Shown here piece by piece: positions 9,444 through 17,766 of a stretch of 64,000 nt of DNA. Origin of the DNA: Candidatus Rifleibacterium amylolyticum. Its GTDB lineage: Bacteria > Muiribacteriota > Ozemobacteria > Ozemobacterales > Ozemobacteraceae. Where the stretch lies: contig JAACJG010000001.1 of assembly GCA_009917695.1 (NCBI GenBank), forward strand, positions 1-64,000, written 5' to 3'. Positions within the stretch are counted from its first letter, which is position 1. Every line of letters starts with the position of its first letter. Position numbers and translations under genes: made by a program. A model generated the notes under the pieces. The model was not told the DNA's origin, did no database searches, and saw nothing but the letters and a program-made list of their open reading frames with translations.

Positions 9444-10265
9444 TCAGTAAGCTCCGTCCATGGCGAAATCGTCTTCGCCCGGATTGCGAATCTGGTCGAT
9501 GATCAGGCGGTTTTTGCGCTTGTGAACTTCTGATTCGTAATTGGCCTTAACCGTTTTCCAGTCAGCGAAGGCAAGAATATCGCGCAGCAGATTGAGCACG
9601 CGCCGGTGATCGTAAAGGTTGAACACCGGAAACTCTACTGTCAGCAGATCGATCGGCGCGCTGCATTCACGAAAACGCCGCGCCCAGCTCTGCCTGAAAT
9701 GTCCATGTGAGTCGCAGCAGTTGAGCATGATGATCTTGTAAGACTTTGGGAAAAGTGTGGCGTCGAGATCTTCTGAGGTCGCTTTGAAAACCTTGTATGG
9801 TTTGACATGCCTGTCTTCGATCAGATCACCATTGCCGCATCTGAAAATATCATACATGGATTCAAAGGCCATGCCTTTGCCGTAGCGGGCATGCCCCGAA
9901 TAGATGACTATGTCAATAGTACTGTCTTCAAGTGCTGACTTGAAAATATCTTTGGGCTTGTCGTTGATCTGAGTGATCATGCCGATTTCGATCAATACCG
10001 GCTTGCCCTGGTAATATAGACGCTTGCCGTTGAGCGTCTCGAACGCCGGAAAAGAGCCCATTATTGTGTCGCGTGGGTGATCCCAGCCCCAGAATACCGC
10101 TATGCGCAATTTGCCATCAGCAAACAGTGCGTCGTAATTGGGGCGGCCTCTGGGTATTGGATCTTTGACCGTTCTTTCAACACTGCGCCTGATGCTGGCG
10201 CCGTTGAGAAAGACGGCGACAAGCGTCAGCACGAAGAAAGTGGTTATATACCTGTATTTTCGCAT
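9444..10265 (-). CDS. Secreted protein with caspase-like (clan CD) His/Cys dyad
   Basis: A 273-aa protein with an N-terminal signal or anchor (residues 8-23). No family is recognised by eye. The core has a hydrophobic strand ending in SGHARYGKG (H125) and a later strand ending in LNCCDS (C183/C184). This is the order and style of the catalytic His and Cys of clan CD peptidases (caspase, gingipain, CHAT). The strands IVIYSGH and IIMLNCC alternate as in that fold. It is third in an apparent operon after a pilin-fold protein and a HAMP protein, 46 bp after the latter. Peptidase activity is an inference from the dyad alone; a substrate cannot be proposed. Confidence 0.6.
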   Translation of the reverse strand: MRKYRYITTFFVLTLVAVFLNGASIRRSVERTVKDPIPRGRPNYDALFADGKLRIAVFWGWDHPRDTIMGSFPAFETLNGKRLYYQGKPVLIEIGMITQINDKPKDIFKSALEDSTIDIVIYSGHARYGKGMAFESMYDIFRCGNGDLIEDRHVKPYKVFKATSEDLDATLFPKSYKIIMLNCCDSHGHFRQSWARRFRECSAPIDLLTVEFPVFNLYDHRRVLNLLRDILAFADWKTVKANYESEVHKRKNRLIIDQIRNPGEDDFAMDGAY

Positions 10266-10311
10266 ACAGCCAATAAATCGGCAGCATCCGCAAGATTGTT
10301 TATGATATTTA

Positions 10312-10956
10312 TCAGGCGGTTTGTTCGTTGGCGGCGGCTACGGATTCGCCTCTCGCAATGGAACTGTCGCTGTCATCGATTTTGAAACCGCTGGTGATGA
10401 GCCGCAGCTCTTCGATTACTCCGTAGAGATCGCTGTTGATAGATTCAACCGCTTTCTGGTCGAGATTTTTCTTCTCGATCGTTTCGCGCAGTCGTTCGCC
10501 GGTCGCTACCAGTTTATCGATAACTTCGCGATCTTTGGCTACCATCTTGCAGAGGGAGTCAGACATCTTGTTGAAAGCTTCCTGCAGATCCTGAAGTTCG
10601 TCGCCATGACGCAGATGTATCTTACAGGTGAGATCGCCAGATGCAATGACCCGGGTTGTCTCTTCAAGTCGGTACACCGGCCCCGCTATCTTGTGTGAGA
10701 CAAATATCGATAGTATCGCTATGACAAAGACAAAAACGAATATCCAGCGCACCAGCACCGAGTTGACTGCATCGAAAATGTCAGCCAGCTTGTCAATGGT
10801 CAGATCCTGGGTGTTGGCGATACGACTCCATGAAGTGTGATATATAGTCCAGCCGACGCCAAAAGCCACCAGCAGCATGGTAGAGATGATGATGCCCATA
10901 TACCTGAGCTGGAGTCCGGTTTTTATCAGATAAGTTCTTCTTCTGTGCTTGTTCAT
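10312..10956 (-). CDS. Two-TM HAMP-domain protein (truncated chemoreceptor-like)
   Basis: A 214-aa protein starting at ATG 10956, behind GGAGG; a longer upstream in-frame reading lacks support. Membrane helix 1 (about residues 14-35), a short periplasmic loop of about 35 residues, membrane helix 2 (about 70-92), then a HAMP domain (KIAGPVYRLEE...GDLTCKI...DELQDL) and a coiled coil to about 190. There is no methyl-accepting signalling tip, kinase or cyclase domain, so output must be to a partner protein. Gene neighbours are a pilin-fold protein 19 bp upstream and the caspase-like secreted protein downstream. Confidence 0.75.
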   Translation of the reverse strand: MNKHRRRTYLIKTGLQLRYMGIIISTMLLVAFGVGWTIYHTSWSRIANTQDLTIDKLADIFDAVNSVLVRWIFVFVFVIAILSIFVSHKIAGPVYRLEETTRVIASGDLTCKIHLRHGDELQDLQEAFNKMSDSLCKMVAKDREVIDKLVATGERLRETIEKKNLDQKAVESINSDLYGVIEELRLITSGFKIDDSDSSIARGESVAAANEQTA

Positions 10957-10975
10957 GTTTCCTCCGTCGGAAAAG

Positions 10976-11365
10976 TCAGTTTTTTTCAGCCTGTTTACTT
11001 TCTTCGGCGATATGAAACGTGCAGTAGACGTTACCCTTTTCGTCGAACCTGTATTCACCTTTTTGTGGGCACAGCCGGATCTCTGCCAGAAAACCCTTTT
11101 CTTTGAGTGTGTCGAGATCTACCCGCTTGCCCGGTTCTATAATGGTCTTGGTATTGTTGACGTTGTACTCCTCAACGGCGGCCTTGATTTTAACGCGGAT
11201 TTCGCGGCATGAAATGCCGTAAATTCCCGATTGCATGTTGAGGAATTGCGGAAAAAAGATAAAGATCGAAAGAAGGATGCCAACAAACAGAAACACTATT
11301 GCATATAACGCAAAATTGCCCTGTCGCGCATCTGGTCTCAAAAATCTGTCGGTCATGTTCATCAT
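10976..11365 (-). CDS. Single-TM protein with pilin-like C-terminal domain but no prepilin site
   Basis: A 129-aa protein; ATG 11365 follows AAGGAAAC. One membrane helix (about residues 18-39) is followed by a small domain. Its pattern, AVEEYNVNN, then LDTLKEKGFL, LCPQKGEY and GNVYC.FH, matches the C-terminal part of the giant protein (AVEMYNMDN, LLKGKYL, GEIYCQLHG). It also matches the pseudopilin at 29885 ([29 protein letters not shown]). Unlike those, it lacks the G|F-x3-E cleavage motif, so it would remain membrane-anchored. It heads the three-gene run with the HAMP and caspase-like proteins. Function unknown. Confidence 0.7.
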   Translation of the reverse strand: MMNMTDRFLRPDARQGNFALYAIVFLFVGILLSIFIFFPQFLNMQSGIYGISCREIRVKIKAAVEEYNVNNTKTIIEPGKRVDLDTLKEKGFLAEIRLCPQKGEYRFDEKGNVYCTFHIAEESKQAEKN

Positions 11366-11397
11366 GTTTCCTTAAATTTTGTCGTTACTACGCAATA

Positions 11398-11424
11398 TTA
11401 TCGGCAGGGGAAACCGGCGAGACA
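11398..11424 (-). promoter_or_regulatory. Weak candidate sigma-28 promoter (perfect -10 only)
   Basis: On the minus strand a perfect GCCGATAA (11398-11405) lies 33 bp before the ATG of the pilin-fold gene. The position 15 bp upstream reads TGTC rather than TAAA. The -10 match is striking, but without a -35 it may be fortuitous. Confidence 0.25.
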
Positions 11425-11428
11425 ACTT

Positions 11429-12358
11429 TTAAGTTTCCGCCGCACTGCTGCGGAGTTCGCTTATCGCGGCAGCGAAATATTCTGGCAGCTGAGCCTGCAG
11501 GTCGATTCTGGCACCGGTAATCGGGTGGTTGAAAGCGAGCCGGCTGCTGTGCAGGAAGTGGCGAGCCCTTTTCTGCCAGCGTTTTCCGCCATAAGTGGTG
11601 TCGCCCAGCAGAGGGTGCCCGGTAAAAGCCATGTGTACGCGAATCTGATGGGTGCGGCCGGTTAGAATTTTGACTCTTACCAGCGTAGCGCCTTCGAGGT
11701 ATTCGACTACCTCAAACAGGCTCACGGCCATTCTTCCCTTGTCGGCTGATGTCGCCTTCATGCGTTTGCGGTGAATCTTGTCGCGTTCGATCGCGACTTC
11801 GATGCGGCCCTTGCGGTTAACAATGTGCCCCTGAATTATGGCCATATATTCTTTTTCGAGTTCGCGCCCGGAAAAGGCTTCGGCCAGCCGGCGATGTGCC
11901 TCACGGGTCTTGGCCAGCACCATTATGCCGCTGGTATCCTTGTCGAGACGATGCACGACGCCGGGGCGCGTCGGGGCTCCGATCGGGCTGAGTTTTGTGT
12001 GTCCGAGCAGTGCCGAGACAACTGTCGCCTTTTCTTTGCCGGCACCGGGATGCACCACCAGACCAGCCGGCTTATCGACTACAACTATGTACTTATCTTC
12101 GTAAAGTATTTTAAAATCAAGAGGAGTTGCGGCAATCGTCGTTGCTTCTTCTTCACAGCGAAGCGTAAGCTTTACGGTTTCGCCACCTTTCAGCTTTTGT
12201 CCGGGCTTGGTAGTTGCACCATTAAGCAGTATTTCGCCGGCCTTGATCATTTCCTGAGCCAGCGTGCGCGAAATTTCACGATATTTCTGGTTGACGGCCT
12301 GATCGAGCCGCAAACCGGAAAAGTCGCTGTCAACGCACCATTCTTCAACTCTGTTCAT
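11429..12358 (-). CDS. rluD: 23S rRNA pseudouridine synthase, RluD family
   Basis: A 309-aa protein: S4 RNA-binding domain (about residues 14-75), then the RluA-type catalytic domain with HRLDKDTSG, where D139 is the nucleophile that attacks the uridine C6. The C-terminal HQIRVHMAFTGHPLLGD segment is typical. It modifies uridines in helix 69 of 23S rRNA in RluD proteins; the exact site is not visible here. It overlaps the upstream lgt by 14 bp and closes the lspA-lgt-lgt-rluD operon. Confidence 0.93.
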   Translation of the reverse strand: MNRVEEWCVDSDFSGLRLDQAVNQKYREISRTLAQEMIKAGEILLNGATTKPGQKLKGGETVKLTLRCEEEATTIAATPLDFKILYEDKYIVVVDKPAGLVVHPGAGKEKATVVSALLGHTKLSPIGAPTRPGVVHRLDKDTSGIMVLAKTREAHRRLAEAFSGRELEKEYMAIIQGHIVNRKGRIEVAIERDKIHRKRMKATSADKGRMAVSLFEVVEYLEGATLVRVKILTGRTHQIRVHMAFTGHPLLGDTTYGGKRWQKRARHFLHSSRLAFNHPITGARIDLQAQLPEYFAAAISELRSSAAET

Positions 12359-13133
12359 CTGATATTCCCCGAGTATCGACAGGATACCTTATAGCATAAG
12401 CCATAAGGGCAGTCGAACACAACAGCAAAATGATGGCAGTGACCTGCGACGGTGAAAGAGCCAGCGCCGTATAAAACCCGCCACGGTTGTCGGCACGTAT
12501 AAATTCGATGGCAAAACGAAATATCGCATACAGCGCCAGGTATATCGCTGCTGTCAGCCCGGTGCGGCGAACCGGCCGCGAATATACTCTGCTTAACACC
12601 TGGTTGAGAACCAGCATCAGCATGAGCAAAAAGATGCTTTCATACAGCTGGGTGGGGTGCCGGAAAAGTCCGGGTGGGTCGTCAGGCAGTCGGTAGAGTT
12701 GGCAACAGGTCGTGGGGGCGCCATAGCAGCAGTGGTTGGCCAGACAGCCGAGACGCCCGATGGCGTGCCCCAGCGCTGCCGATGGTGCGAGCACATCGAA
12801 AAGCTGTCTGAAACTGAGTCGCTTCAATCGGCACATTATCGCCATTGAGACGATAAAGGCAATCAGGCCACCGTAGAATACCAGGCCGCCTTCATGTATC
12901 GCCAGATAATCACGCAGGCTGCTGAAATACCTGGGAAACAACACTATATATGCAATTCTTGCGCCGACAATGCTCGAAATGCAGGCTGTCAGCGAAAGAT
13001 CGACGAGGTCGGGCATCGCCAGACCCAGTCTGATGCTGTTGCGTCTGAACAGCCAGAGGCCGGCAAGATAGGCTACGACGAACAGGATGCCGTAGGTGTA
13101 GTAGGGCAGATCGAAATGAATGCCGTTGGTCAT
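12345..13133 (-). CDS. lgt: Prolipoprotein diacylglyceryl transferase, copy 2
   Basis: A 262-aa polytopic membrane protein. It carries the Lgt signatures EGGLVFYGG, GRLGCLANHCCYG, HPTQLYES and EFIRADNRG, so the glyceryl-transfer core looks intact. It transfers diacylglycerol from phosphatidylglycerol to the lipobox cysteine. It is the downstream member of a tandem pair, overlapping the first lgt by 4 bp (ATGA). The region between the CCYG motif and HPTQ is Cys/Pro-rich and differs from the first copy. Either copy could be specialised; the sequence does not show which is the main enzyme. Confidence 0.88.
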   Translation of the reverse strand: MTNGIHFDLPYYTYGILFVVAYLAGLWLFRRNSIRLGLAMPDLVDLSLTACISSIVGARIAYIVLFPRYFSSLRDYLAIHEGGLVFYGGLIAFIVSMAIMCRLKRLSFRQLFDVLAPSAALGHAIGRLGCLANHCCYGAPTTCCQLYRLPDDPPGLFRHPTQLYESIFLLMLMLVLNQVLSRVYSRPVRRTGLTAAIYLALYAIFRFAIEFIRADNRGGFYTALALSPSQVTAIILLLCSTALMAYAIRYPVDTRGISDEQS

Positions 13134-13915
13134 GATTTCAGTGCGAGTTCTACCGGGTTTTGATCTGGCAGAATCCGCTGGCTTCTGCTGGCGGCGATTT
13201 TTTTCCAGGCAACGAAAGCAGCAGCGATCATCAGCAGGCCGATAATTTGCGCCATCGTCATTCCCAAAACCACAACCGGGTTTTCGGCTCTGACAAATTC
13301 AATGAAAAATCTTAACAGGCCATAAGAGGCCATGCAGGCAAGAAAGATTTCGCCATAATTGCGTCGCCACTGGCGTAAGCGATAGATAAGATACCATATT
13401 GCCAGAGCTCCCAGCGATTCATAGAGTTGGGTCGGGTGATAAGTGCCGGTGCCGGCGTTGGCAAAGCGTATCGCCCAGGGAAGACTGCAGCTGGTGCCGT
13501 AACAGCAGCCATTGAGCAGGCAACCAATACGGGCCAGGGCAATGCCTGCCGGCAGGCCGTAGCCAACGCAGTCGATCACCCGCCAGAACGGCATTTTTCG
13601 GTATTTCAGGTAGAGCAGATCAAAGATGATACTGCTGATAACGGCGCCATAAAAAGTGAGGCCGCCCTGTTCGAATGCGAAGAAGTCTCTGAAATTCAGC
13701 TTTTCAGGAGTATACTCCAGCACGAACAGCAGGCGTGAACCACAGATGCCGACGATGAGCTGCAACAGCAGCATGTCGAAAATCGCATTGGCATCGAGCC
13801 CGTCCCGCCTTGCTTCGCGCAGTATAAGAACTGTACCCAGAGTATAGCCGAGCGCTATAAGCAGGCCGTAGCTGTAAACATTGAACCATGGCGTCGAAAA
13901 AAGTATCGGGTACAT
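13130..13915 (-). CDS. lgt: Prolipoprotein diacylglyceryl transferase, copy 1
   Basis: A 261-aa membrane protein with the Lgt motifs EQGGLTFYGA, ARIGCLLNGCCYG, YHPTQLYES and EFVRAENP. It catalyses the first step of bacterial lipoprotein maturation at the inner membrane. It starts 6 bp after the lspA stop, so the first two maturation enzymes are co-transcribed, and it overlaps the second lgt by 4 bp. The two copies are clearly paralogous but diverged along most of their length. Confidence 0.92.
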   Translation of the reverse strand: MYPILFSTPWFNVYSYGLLIALGYTLGTVLILREARRDGLDANAIFDMLLLQLIVGICGSRLLFVLEYTPEKLNFRDFFAFEQGGLTFYGAVISSIIFDLLYLKYRKMPFWRVIDCVGYGLPAGIALARIGCLLNGCCYGTSCSLPWAIRFANAGTGTYHPTQLYESLGALAIWYLIYRLRQWRRNYGEIFLACMASYGLLRFFIEFVRAENPVVVLGMTMAQIIGLLMIAAAFVAWKKIAASRSQRILPDQNPVELALKS

Positions 13916-13921
13916 GTCAGG

Positions 13922-14530
13922 TCAGGCCGATGTCGGCGTCAGACCTTCGCTGTTTTCTTCCTCTTCTTCATCAGAAGTCAGGAAAAAGATGTCTACGAAC
14001 AGCATGAATACCCCGAGATCGATCGCGATATCGGCAATATTGAAAACCGGAAAATCGAAGGGGCCAAGATGAAACAGGAAAAAATCTACGACAAACCCGT
14101 ATAGAATGCGGTCGTAGAGATTGCCAATGGCTCCACCGACGAGAAGAGCGAGAGACCAGCGGGTCAGGCGTTCTTCTTCCGGCAGTTTGAGGCTGTAATA
14201 GCCGATAATGATTATCATGGTGAGAGCCATCATGATTGGTGGCAGTCGCCAGTCAGGAAACCAGCCAAAGGCTACGCCGGGGTTCTTCACATAGGTCAGC
14301 GTGAAGAAGTCTTCGATGACCTTCACTGGCAGTTGATGCGAATTATTGATGACCAGCAGCTTGGTGTAACGGTCAACAATAAAGAATATAAGTGCATACA
14401 GCAGCACAGAGGGTGATCTGAGATGGTAACCGAGATTTTTGCAGACATACAGAGGATATGTCACCAGTGTATAGAAACTGGATAATACCAGCGTAGCTGC
14501 ACATACAATCGCTTGTCTGATTTGTTTCAT
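13922..14530 (-). CDS. lspA: Lipoprotein signal peptidase (signal peptidase II)
   Basis: A 202-aa membrane protein. ATG 14530 with an upstream AGGA is preferred over a TTG at 14569. Family motifs: VKNPGVAFGW, the GNLYDR segment with D140, and FNIADIAID with D167; the last two supply the catalytic aspartate pair. It cleaves signal peptides of diacylated prolipoproteins. The N-terminal extension (about 40 residues) and an acidic tail (EEEEENSEG) make it longer than the usual 160-170 aa. It is the first gene of the lspA-lgt-lgt-rluD operon and divergent from a lipoprotein gene. Confidence 0.93.
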   Translation of the reverse strand: MKQIRQAIVCAATLVLSSFYTLVTYPLYVCKNLGYHLRSPSVLLYALIFFIVDRYTKLLVINNSHQLPVKVIEDFFTLTYVKNPGVAFGWFPDWRLPPIMMALTMIIIIGYYSLKLPEEERLTRWSLALLVGGAIGNLYDRILYGFVVDFFLFHLGPFDFPVFNIADIAIDLGVFMLFVDIFFLTSDEEEEENSEGLTPTSA

Positions 14531-14702
14531 AACTGTCCTGAGAATAAGATGGCGATGTAAAATCTTCAACCAAGTTCGGCAGCTTTCGCATAATTTTGAA
14601 CAATTATTATAAAAAAAAGATTTCTAATCAGCTTTATTGAAATTGCCGATACAACGAGAGAGCACTTTATATCAGCTCAATTTCTGGAGGTTACAGATCA
14701 AT

Positions 14703-15752
14703 ATGAAGTCTTACCGACGCTTGCATGAGAATTCATGGCTTCTGCTTTTGTTTTTCGCAGCAGTTGTCTTTCTATCAGCCGGTTGTTCTTCGAGTTCGTC
14801 CAGCTCAGGCGGTAATCTTAACCCGCTCGGCGCATACCAGACCGAAACTTCTAGCGGAAGCGGCCTGGTCGTTGACGGCTCGACACAAAACCCGGGTGCG
14901 ATAAGTTCGCCAATCATCAGCGTTCCTGATGGCACTGGCACAATCAACGGGCACGATAACGCGCCGCTGCTTGACAACATGCACCCCGGCTGGCAGCAGT
15001 CGGCATGCCTGAGCTGTCATAATGACGCAACCATGAACCCCGATCACAACTATACCGACAGCAGTCTCTGCTATCTGTGCCATGGCACCAACGGACTGCC
15101 CGGCTTCGGCGACAATATTCCCCCCATCATCAGCGGGGTTGTCACTTCAGTCTCTGACGTTAAAGCTACTGTCAGCTGGAAAACTGACGAAGCCTGTCTG
15201 AGTCGACTCGTTCTGCGCACGCATACCGGCGATCGACTCGAATTTCCGGTCAGCATGACTTATAAAACCAGTCACAAATACGATCTGCTTGGCCTGGTGC
15301 CGCAGACTATTTATACATACGAAATTATCTGCACCGACAAGAGCGGCAACAAGACTTCGACCATCTCGTTCGGTACTCTTACTTTTACAACGCTTGCCCT
15401 TATCGGAACCACTGCCGAAACCGTCTGGAGTCCGGATGACTCTACCGAAGAAGATGACAATTCACTCTTCACTACTCTGGTGATTCAGGCCGATGGTTCG
15501 TTCAAGTGCAAAGTCAAGTTCGATCTGACGACTCCGGCAATCTGCACTGCTTATTTTGTGCGCAAGGAAACCAATACTCTGGCAGACGACATGCTTCTTG
15601 CCGGCGGTCAGGCAATCACCACCTATGACAATATCCTGAGTGGTCTGCAGGCCGACACTGAATATATTGTTTACATTGAAGCCCGTGAGCAGGCCAGCGG
15701 CAAACTCTATAAGAGCCGCAAGGAAACCATCAAAACCGATCCGTTCTCATGA
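14703..15752 (+). CDS. Lipoprotein with two CXXCH haem-binding motifs and fibronectin-III-like domains
   Basis: A 349-aa protein. The ATG at 14703 follows a GGAGG 12 nt upstream; the longer reading starts with TTG and has no ribosome site. The lipobox FLSAGC places the lipidated Cys at residue 28, followed by a Ser-rich linker. CLSCH and CYLCH, about 27 residues apart, are covalent haem sites, so this is probably a small di-haem c-type cytochrome domain. Two beta-sandwich segments follow (starting PPIISGV and near the TLVIQADG strand), the first typical of fibronectin type III. It is likely exposed in the periplasm or on the outer membrane. It stands alone, with a terminator after it. Confidence 0.75.
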   Translation: MKSYRRLHENSWLLLLFFAAVVFLSAGCSSSSSSSGGNLNPLGAYQTETSSGSGLVVDGSTQNPGAISSPIISVPDGTGTINGHDNAPLLDNMHPGWQQSACLSCHNDATMNPDHNYTDSSLCYLCHGTNGLPGFGDNIPPIISGVVTSVSDVKATVSWKTDEACLSRLVLRTHTGDRLEFPVSMTYKTSHKYDLLGLVPQTIYTYEIICTDKSGNKTSTISFGTLTFTTLALIGTTAETVWSPDDSTEEDDNSLFTTLVIQADGSFKCKVKFDLTTPAICTAYFVRKETNTLADDMLLAGGQAITTYDNILSGLQADTEYIVYIEAREQASGKLYKSRKETIKTDPFS

Positions 15753-15775
15753 TCTGAATAAAGTAACCTTCATCA

Positions 15776-15809
15776 GGCTGCCAGTTTGCAAAGAGCTGGC
15801 AGCCTTTTT
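15776..15809 (+). terminator. Rho-independent terminator after the cytochrome-like lipoprotein
   Basis: A perfect 9-bp stem GGCTGCCAG/CTGGCAGCC (15776-15784 and 15796-15804) is followed directly by five Ts. Confidence 0.88.
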
Positions 15810-15877
15810 CATTGTGGCTTTAATAAAAGACGGTAATGGTGCGGCTGCTGGCGGTTGGCGCAACTGTTGGCAACTAC

Positions 15878-15906
15878 TTGTAATGGCCGGTTAAATCTGG
15901 TATAAA
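15878..15906 (+). promoter_or_regulatory. Candidate sigma-70 promoter of accD-accA-sigA
   Basis: TTGTAA (15878-15883) and TATAAA (15901-15906) are separated by exactly 17 bp, 44 bp before the accD ATG and after the preceding terminator. Confidence 0.6.
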
Positions 15907-15950
15907 CTGTGTTTATGACACAGACAATACTATATTGGCGGTGGTAAACC

Positions 15951-16775
15951 ATGGGATGGTTTGACAAACTCACCCGTCCCAGACGGGATGTTCCATCTGA
16001 TCTCTGGAAAAAATGTACTCGCTGCGGAGAGGTTCTGCTGATCAAGGATCTCGCCAAAAACCTTTATTTATGCAGTAAATGTGATCAGCATCTGCGCATG
16101 CCCCTGTGGGATCGAATAGCATTGCTCAGCGACGACAATTCTTTTGTTGAGGTCAACCGCGAAATTCGTTCGGTTGATCCGCTTGAATTCGTTGATTCAA
16201 AAAGCTATGTCGAGCGTCTCAAGGAATCTATCGCAAAAACCGACGTGAATGAGGCTGTCACCACTGGTCGTGCCGCGATCGAGGGATTGCCCTATATGCT
16301 TGGCGTCATGAATTTTGAGTTTATGGGCGGCAGTATGGGGTCAGTCGTTGGCGAAAAGCTCACCCGCATTCTCGAAATCGGTGCAGACGAAAAGCTGCCG
16401 GTAATAATAGTTTCGGCCAGCGGCGGTGCCCGCATGCAGGAAGGGATTTATTCTCTTATGCAGATGGGCAAAACTTCGGCAGCGATCAAGAGACTCAACC
16501 GGGCTGCAGTTCCTTATATTTCAATCATGACCGATCCGACTACCGGCGGAGTTTCGGCAAGTTTCGCCAGTCTTGGCGATGTCAACATTGCTGAGCCCGG
16601 AGCTCTCATCGGGTTTGCCGGTCCGCGGGTCATCGAACAGACAATTCGTCAGAAGCTGCCCGAAGGCTTTCAACGCGCCGAATTTTTGCTGGAACATGGC
16701 ATGATTGATTGCGTTGTGCATCGCCGTGTTCTCAAATCGACGTTAGCCAGAATCCTTCGCTATTTGACCGCCTGA
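15951..16775 (+). CDS. accD: Acetyl-CoA carboxylase carboxyltransferase subunit beta
   Basis: A 274-aa protein with the N-terminal zinc ribbon (C22, C25, C41, C44) and the crotonase-fold carboxyltransferase core, including SASGGARMQEG and DPTTGGVSASFA. With AccA it transfers the carboxyl group from biotin to acetyl-CoA, making malonyl-CoA for fatty acid synthesis. It is first in the accD-accA-sigma operon, 13 bp before accA. Length and motifs are normal for the family. Confidence 0.96.
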   Translation: MGWFDKLTRPRRDVPSDLWKKCTRCGEVLLIKDLAKNLYLCSKCDQHLRMPLWDRIALLSDDNSFVEVNREIRSVDPLEFVDSKSYVERLKESIAKTDVNEAVTTGRAAIEGLPYMLGVMNFEFMGGSMGSVVGEKLTRILEIGADEKLPVIIVSASGGARMQEGIYSLMQMGKTSAAIKRLNRAAVPYISIMTDPTTGGVSASFASLGDVNIAEPGALIGFAGPRVIEQTIRQKLPEGFQRAEFLLEHGMIDCVVHRRVLKSTLARILRYLTA

Positions 16776-16788
16776 ACCGGGAGTTAAC

Positions 16789-17766
16789 ATGCCTAAAGAA
16801 TTTGAATTCGAAAAGTCAATCATCGAGCTCGAGGCTCGCATCAAAGAACTGCAGGTAATCTCCGAGTCAGGCAAGGTCGATCTGTCACGCGAGATTCAGG
16901 CTATAACCGACAAGGTCGAAGCCCTCAAAGTCGAAGTTTATGGCAGCCTTGAACCCTGGCAGATCGCCCAGGTTGCCCGCCATATCAATCGTCCGTCTAC
17001 TCTTGATCTGATCAAGATTATGTGCGGCGATGAATTTGTTGAACTTCATGGCGACCGGCTGTTCGGTGATGATTCTGCTATAGTATCTGGACTTGGCCGC
17101 ATTGGCAGCCATAAAGTAATGATAATCGGCCATCAAAAGGGTCACGACACTGAAGAAAACATATATCGTAACTTTGGTATGCCACACCCTGAAGGTTATC
17201 GCAAGGCACTGCGCATGATGCGAACAGCTGAGCGCTTTGGTTTGCCGATCATCATATTTATTGATACTCCGGGCGCTTTTCCTGGTATTGGTGCCGAAGA
17301 GCGCGGGCAAAGTGACGCGATTGCCCGTAATCTTGCCGAAATGTCAGACATTGGTGTTCCGATACTCTGCTTCGTAACCGGTGAAGGTGGTAGCGGCGGC
17401 GCACTTGCCATCGGTATTGGCGATCGCGTATTCATGTTTGAATTCTCGGTTTATTCGGTAATTTCGGCTGAAGGCTGCGCCGCTATTTTGTGGAATGACG
17501 CAGCCAAGGCCAAAGAGGCTGCCAATGCGCTCAAACTTCGCGCTACCAATCTGCTTGAAGCAGGAATTATCGATGGCATTCTTCCCGAACCCCTTGGCGG
17601 TTCTCACCGGAATCATCAGCGCGCTGCCGAAGAAATTGTCAAACAGATTGAAGCTCATCTGCCGATACTTAAAAAGATGAGCCGCGAAGAATTGATCGAA
17701 AACCGCTATAAAAAGTTTCGCAGCATGGGAAAATTCAGCTGCGAAGAGGAGCTCGAACATGCCTAA
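16789..17766 (+). CDS. accA: Acetyl-CoA carboxylase carboxyltransferase subunit alpha
   Basis: A 325-aa protein with an N-terminal helical region and the carboxyltransferase core. Typical stretches are [38 protein letters not shown] and [12 protein letters not shown]. It pairs with AccD as the alpha2beta2 carboxyltransferase. GGGAG precedes the ATG. The last 8 bases overlap the sigma-factor gene, which begins inside its final codons, so the two are likely translationally coupled. Confidence 0.96.
   Translation: MPKEFEFEKSIIELEARIKELQVISESGKVDLSREIQAITDKVEALKVEVYGSLEPWQIAQVARHINRPSTLDLIKIMCGDEFVELHGDRLFGDDSAIVSGLGRIGSHKVMIIGHQKGHDTEENIYRNFGMPHPEGYRKALRMMRTAERFGLPIIIFIDTPGAFPGIGAEERGQSDAIARNLAEMSDIGVPILCFVTGEGGSGGALAIGIGDRVFMFEFSVYSVISAEGCAAILWNDAAKAKEAANALKLRATNLLEAGIIDGILPEPLGGSHRNHQRAAEEIVKQIEAHLPILKKMSREELIENRYKKFRSMGKFSCEEELEHA

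Noticed and set aside
14645-14652. GCCGATAC upstream of the CXXCH lipoprotein as a sigma-28 -10
   Set aside because: TAAT lies 16 bp upstream instead of TAAA at 15, and the last base differs; too weak.
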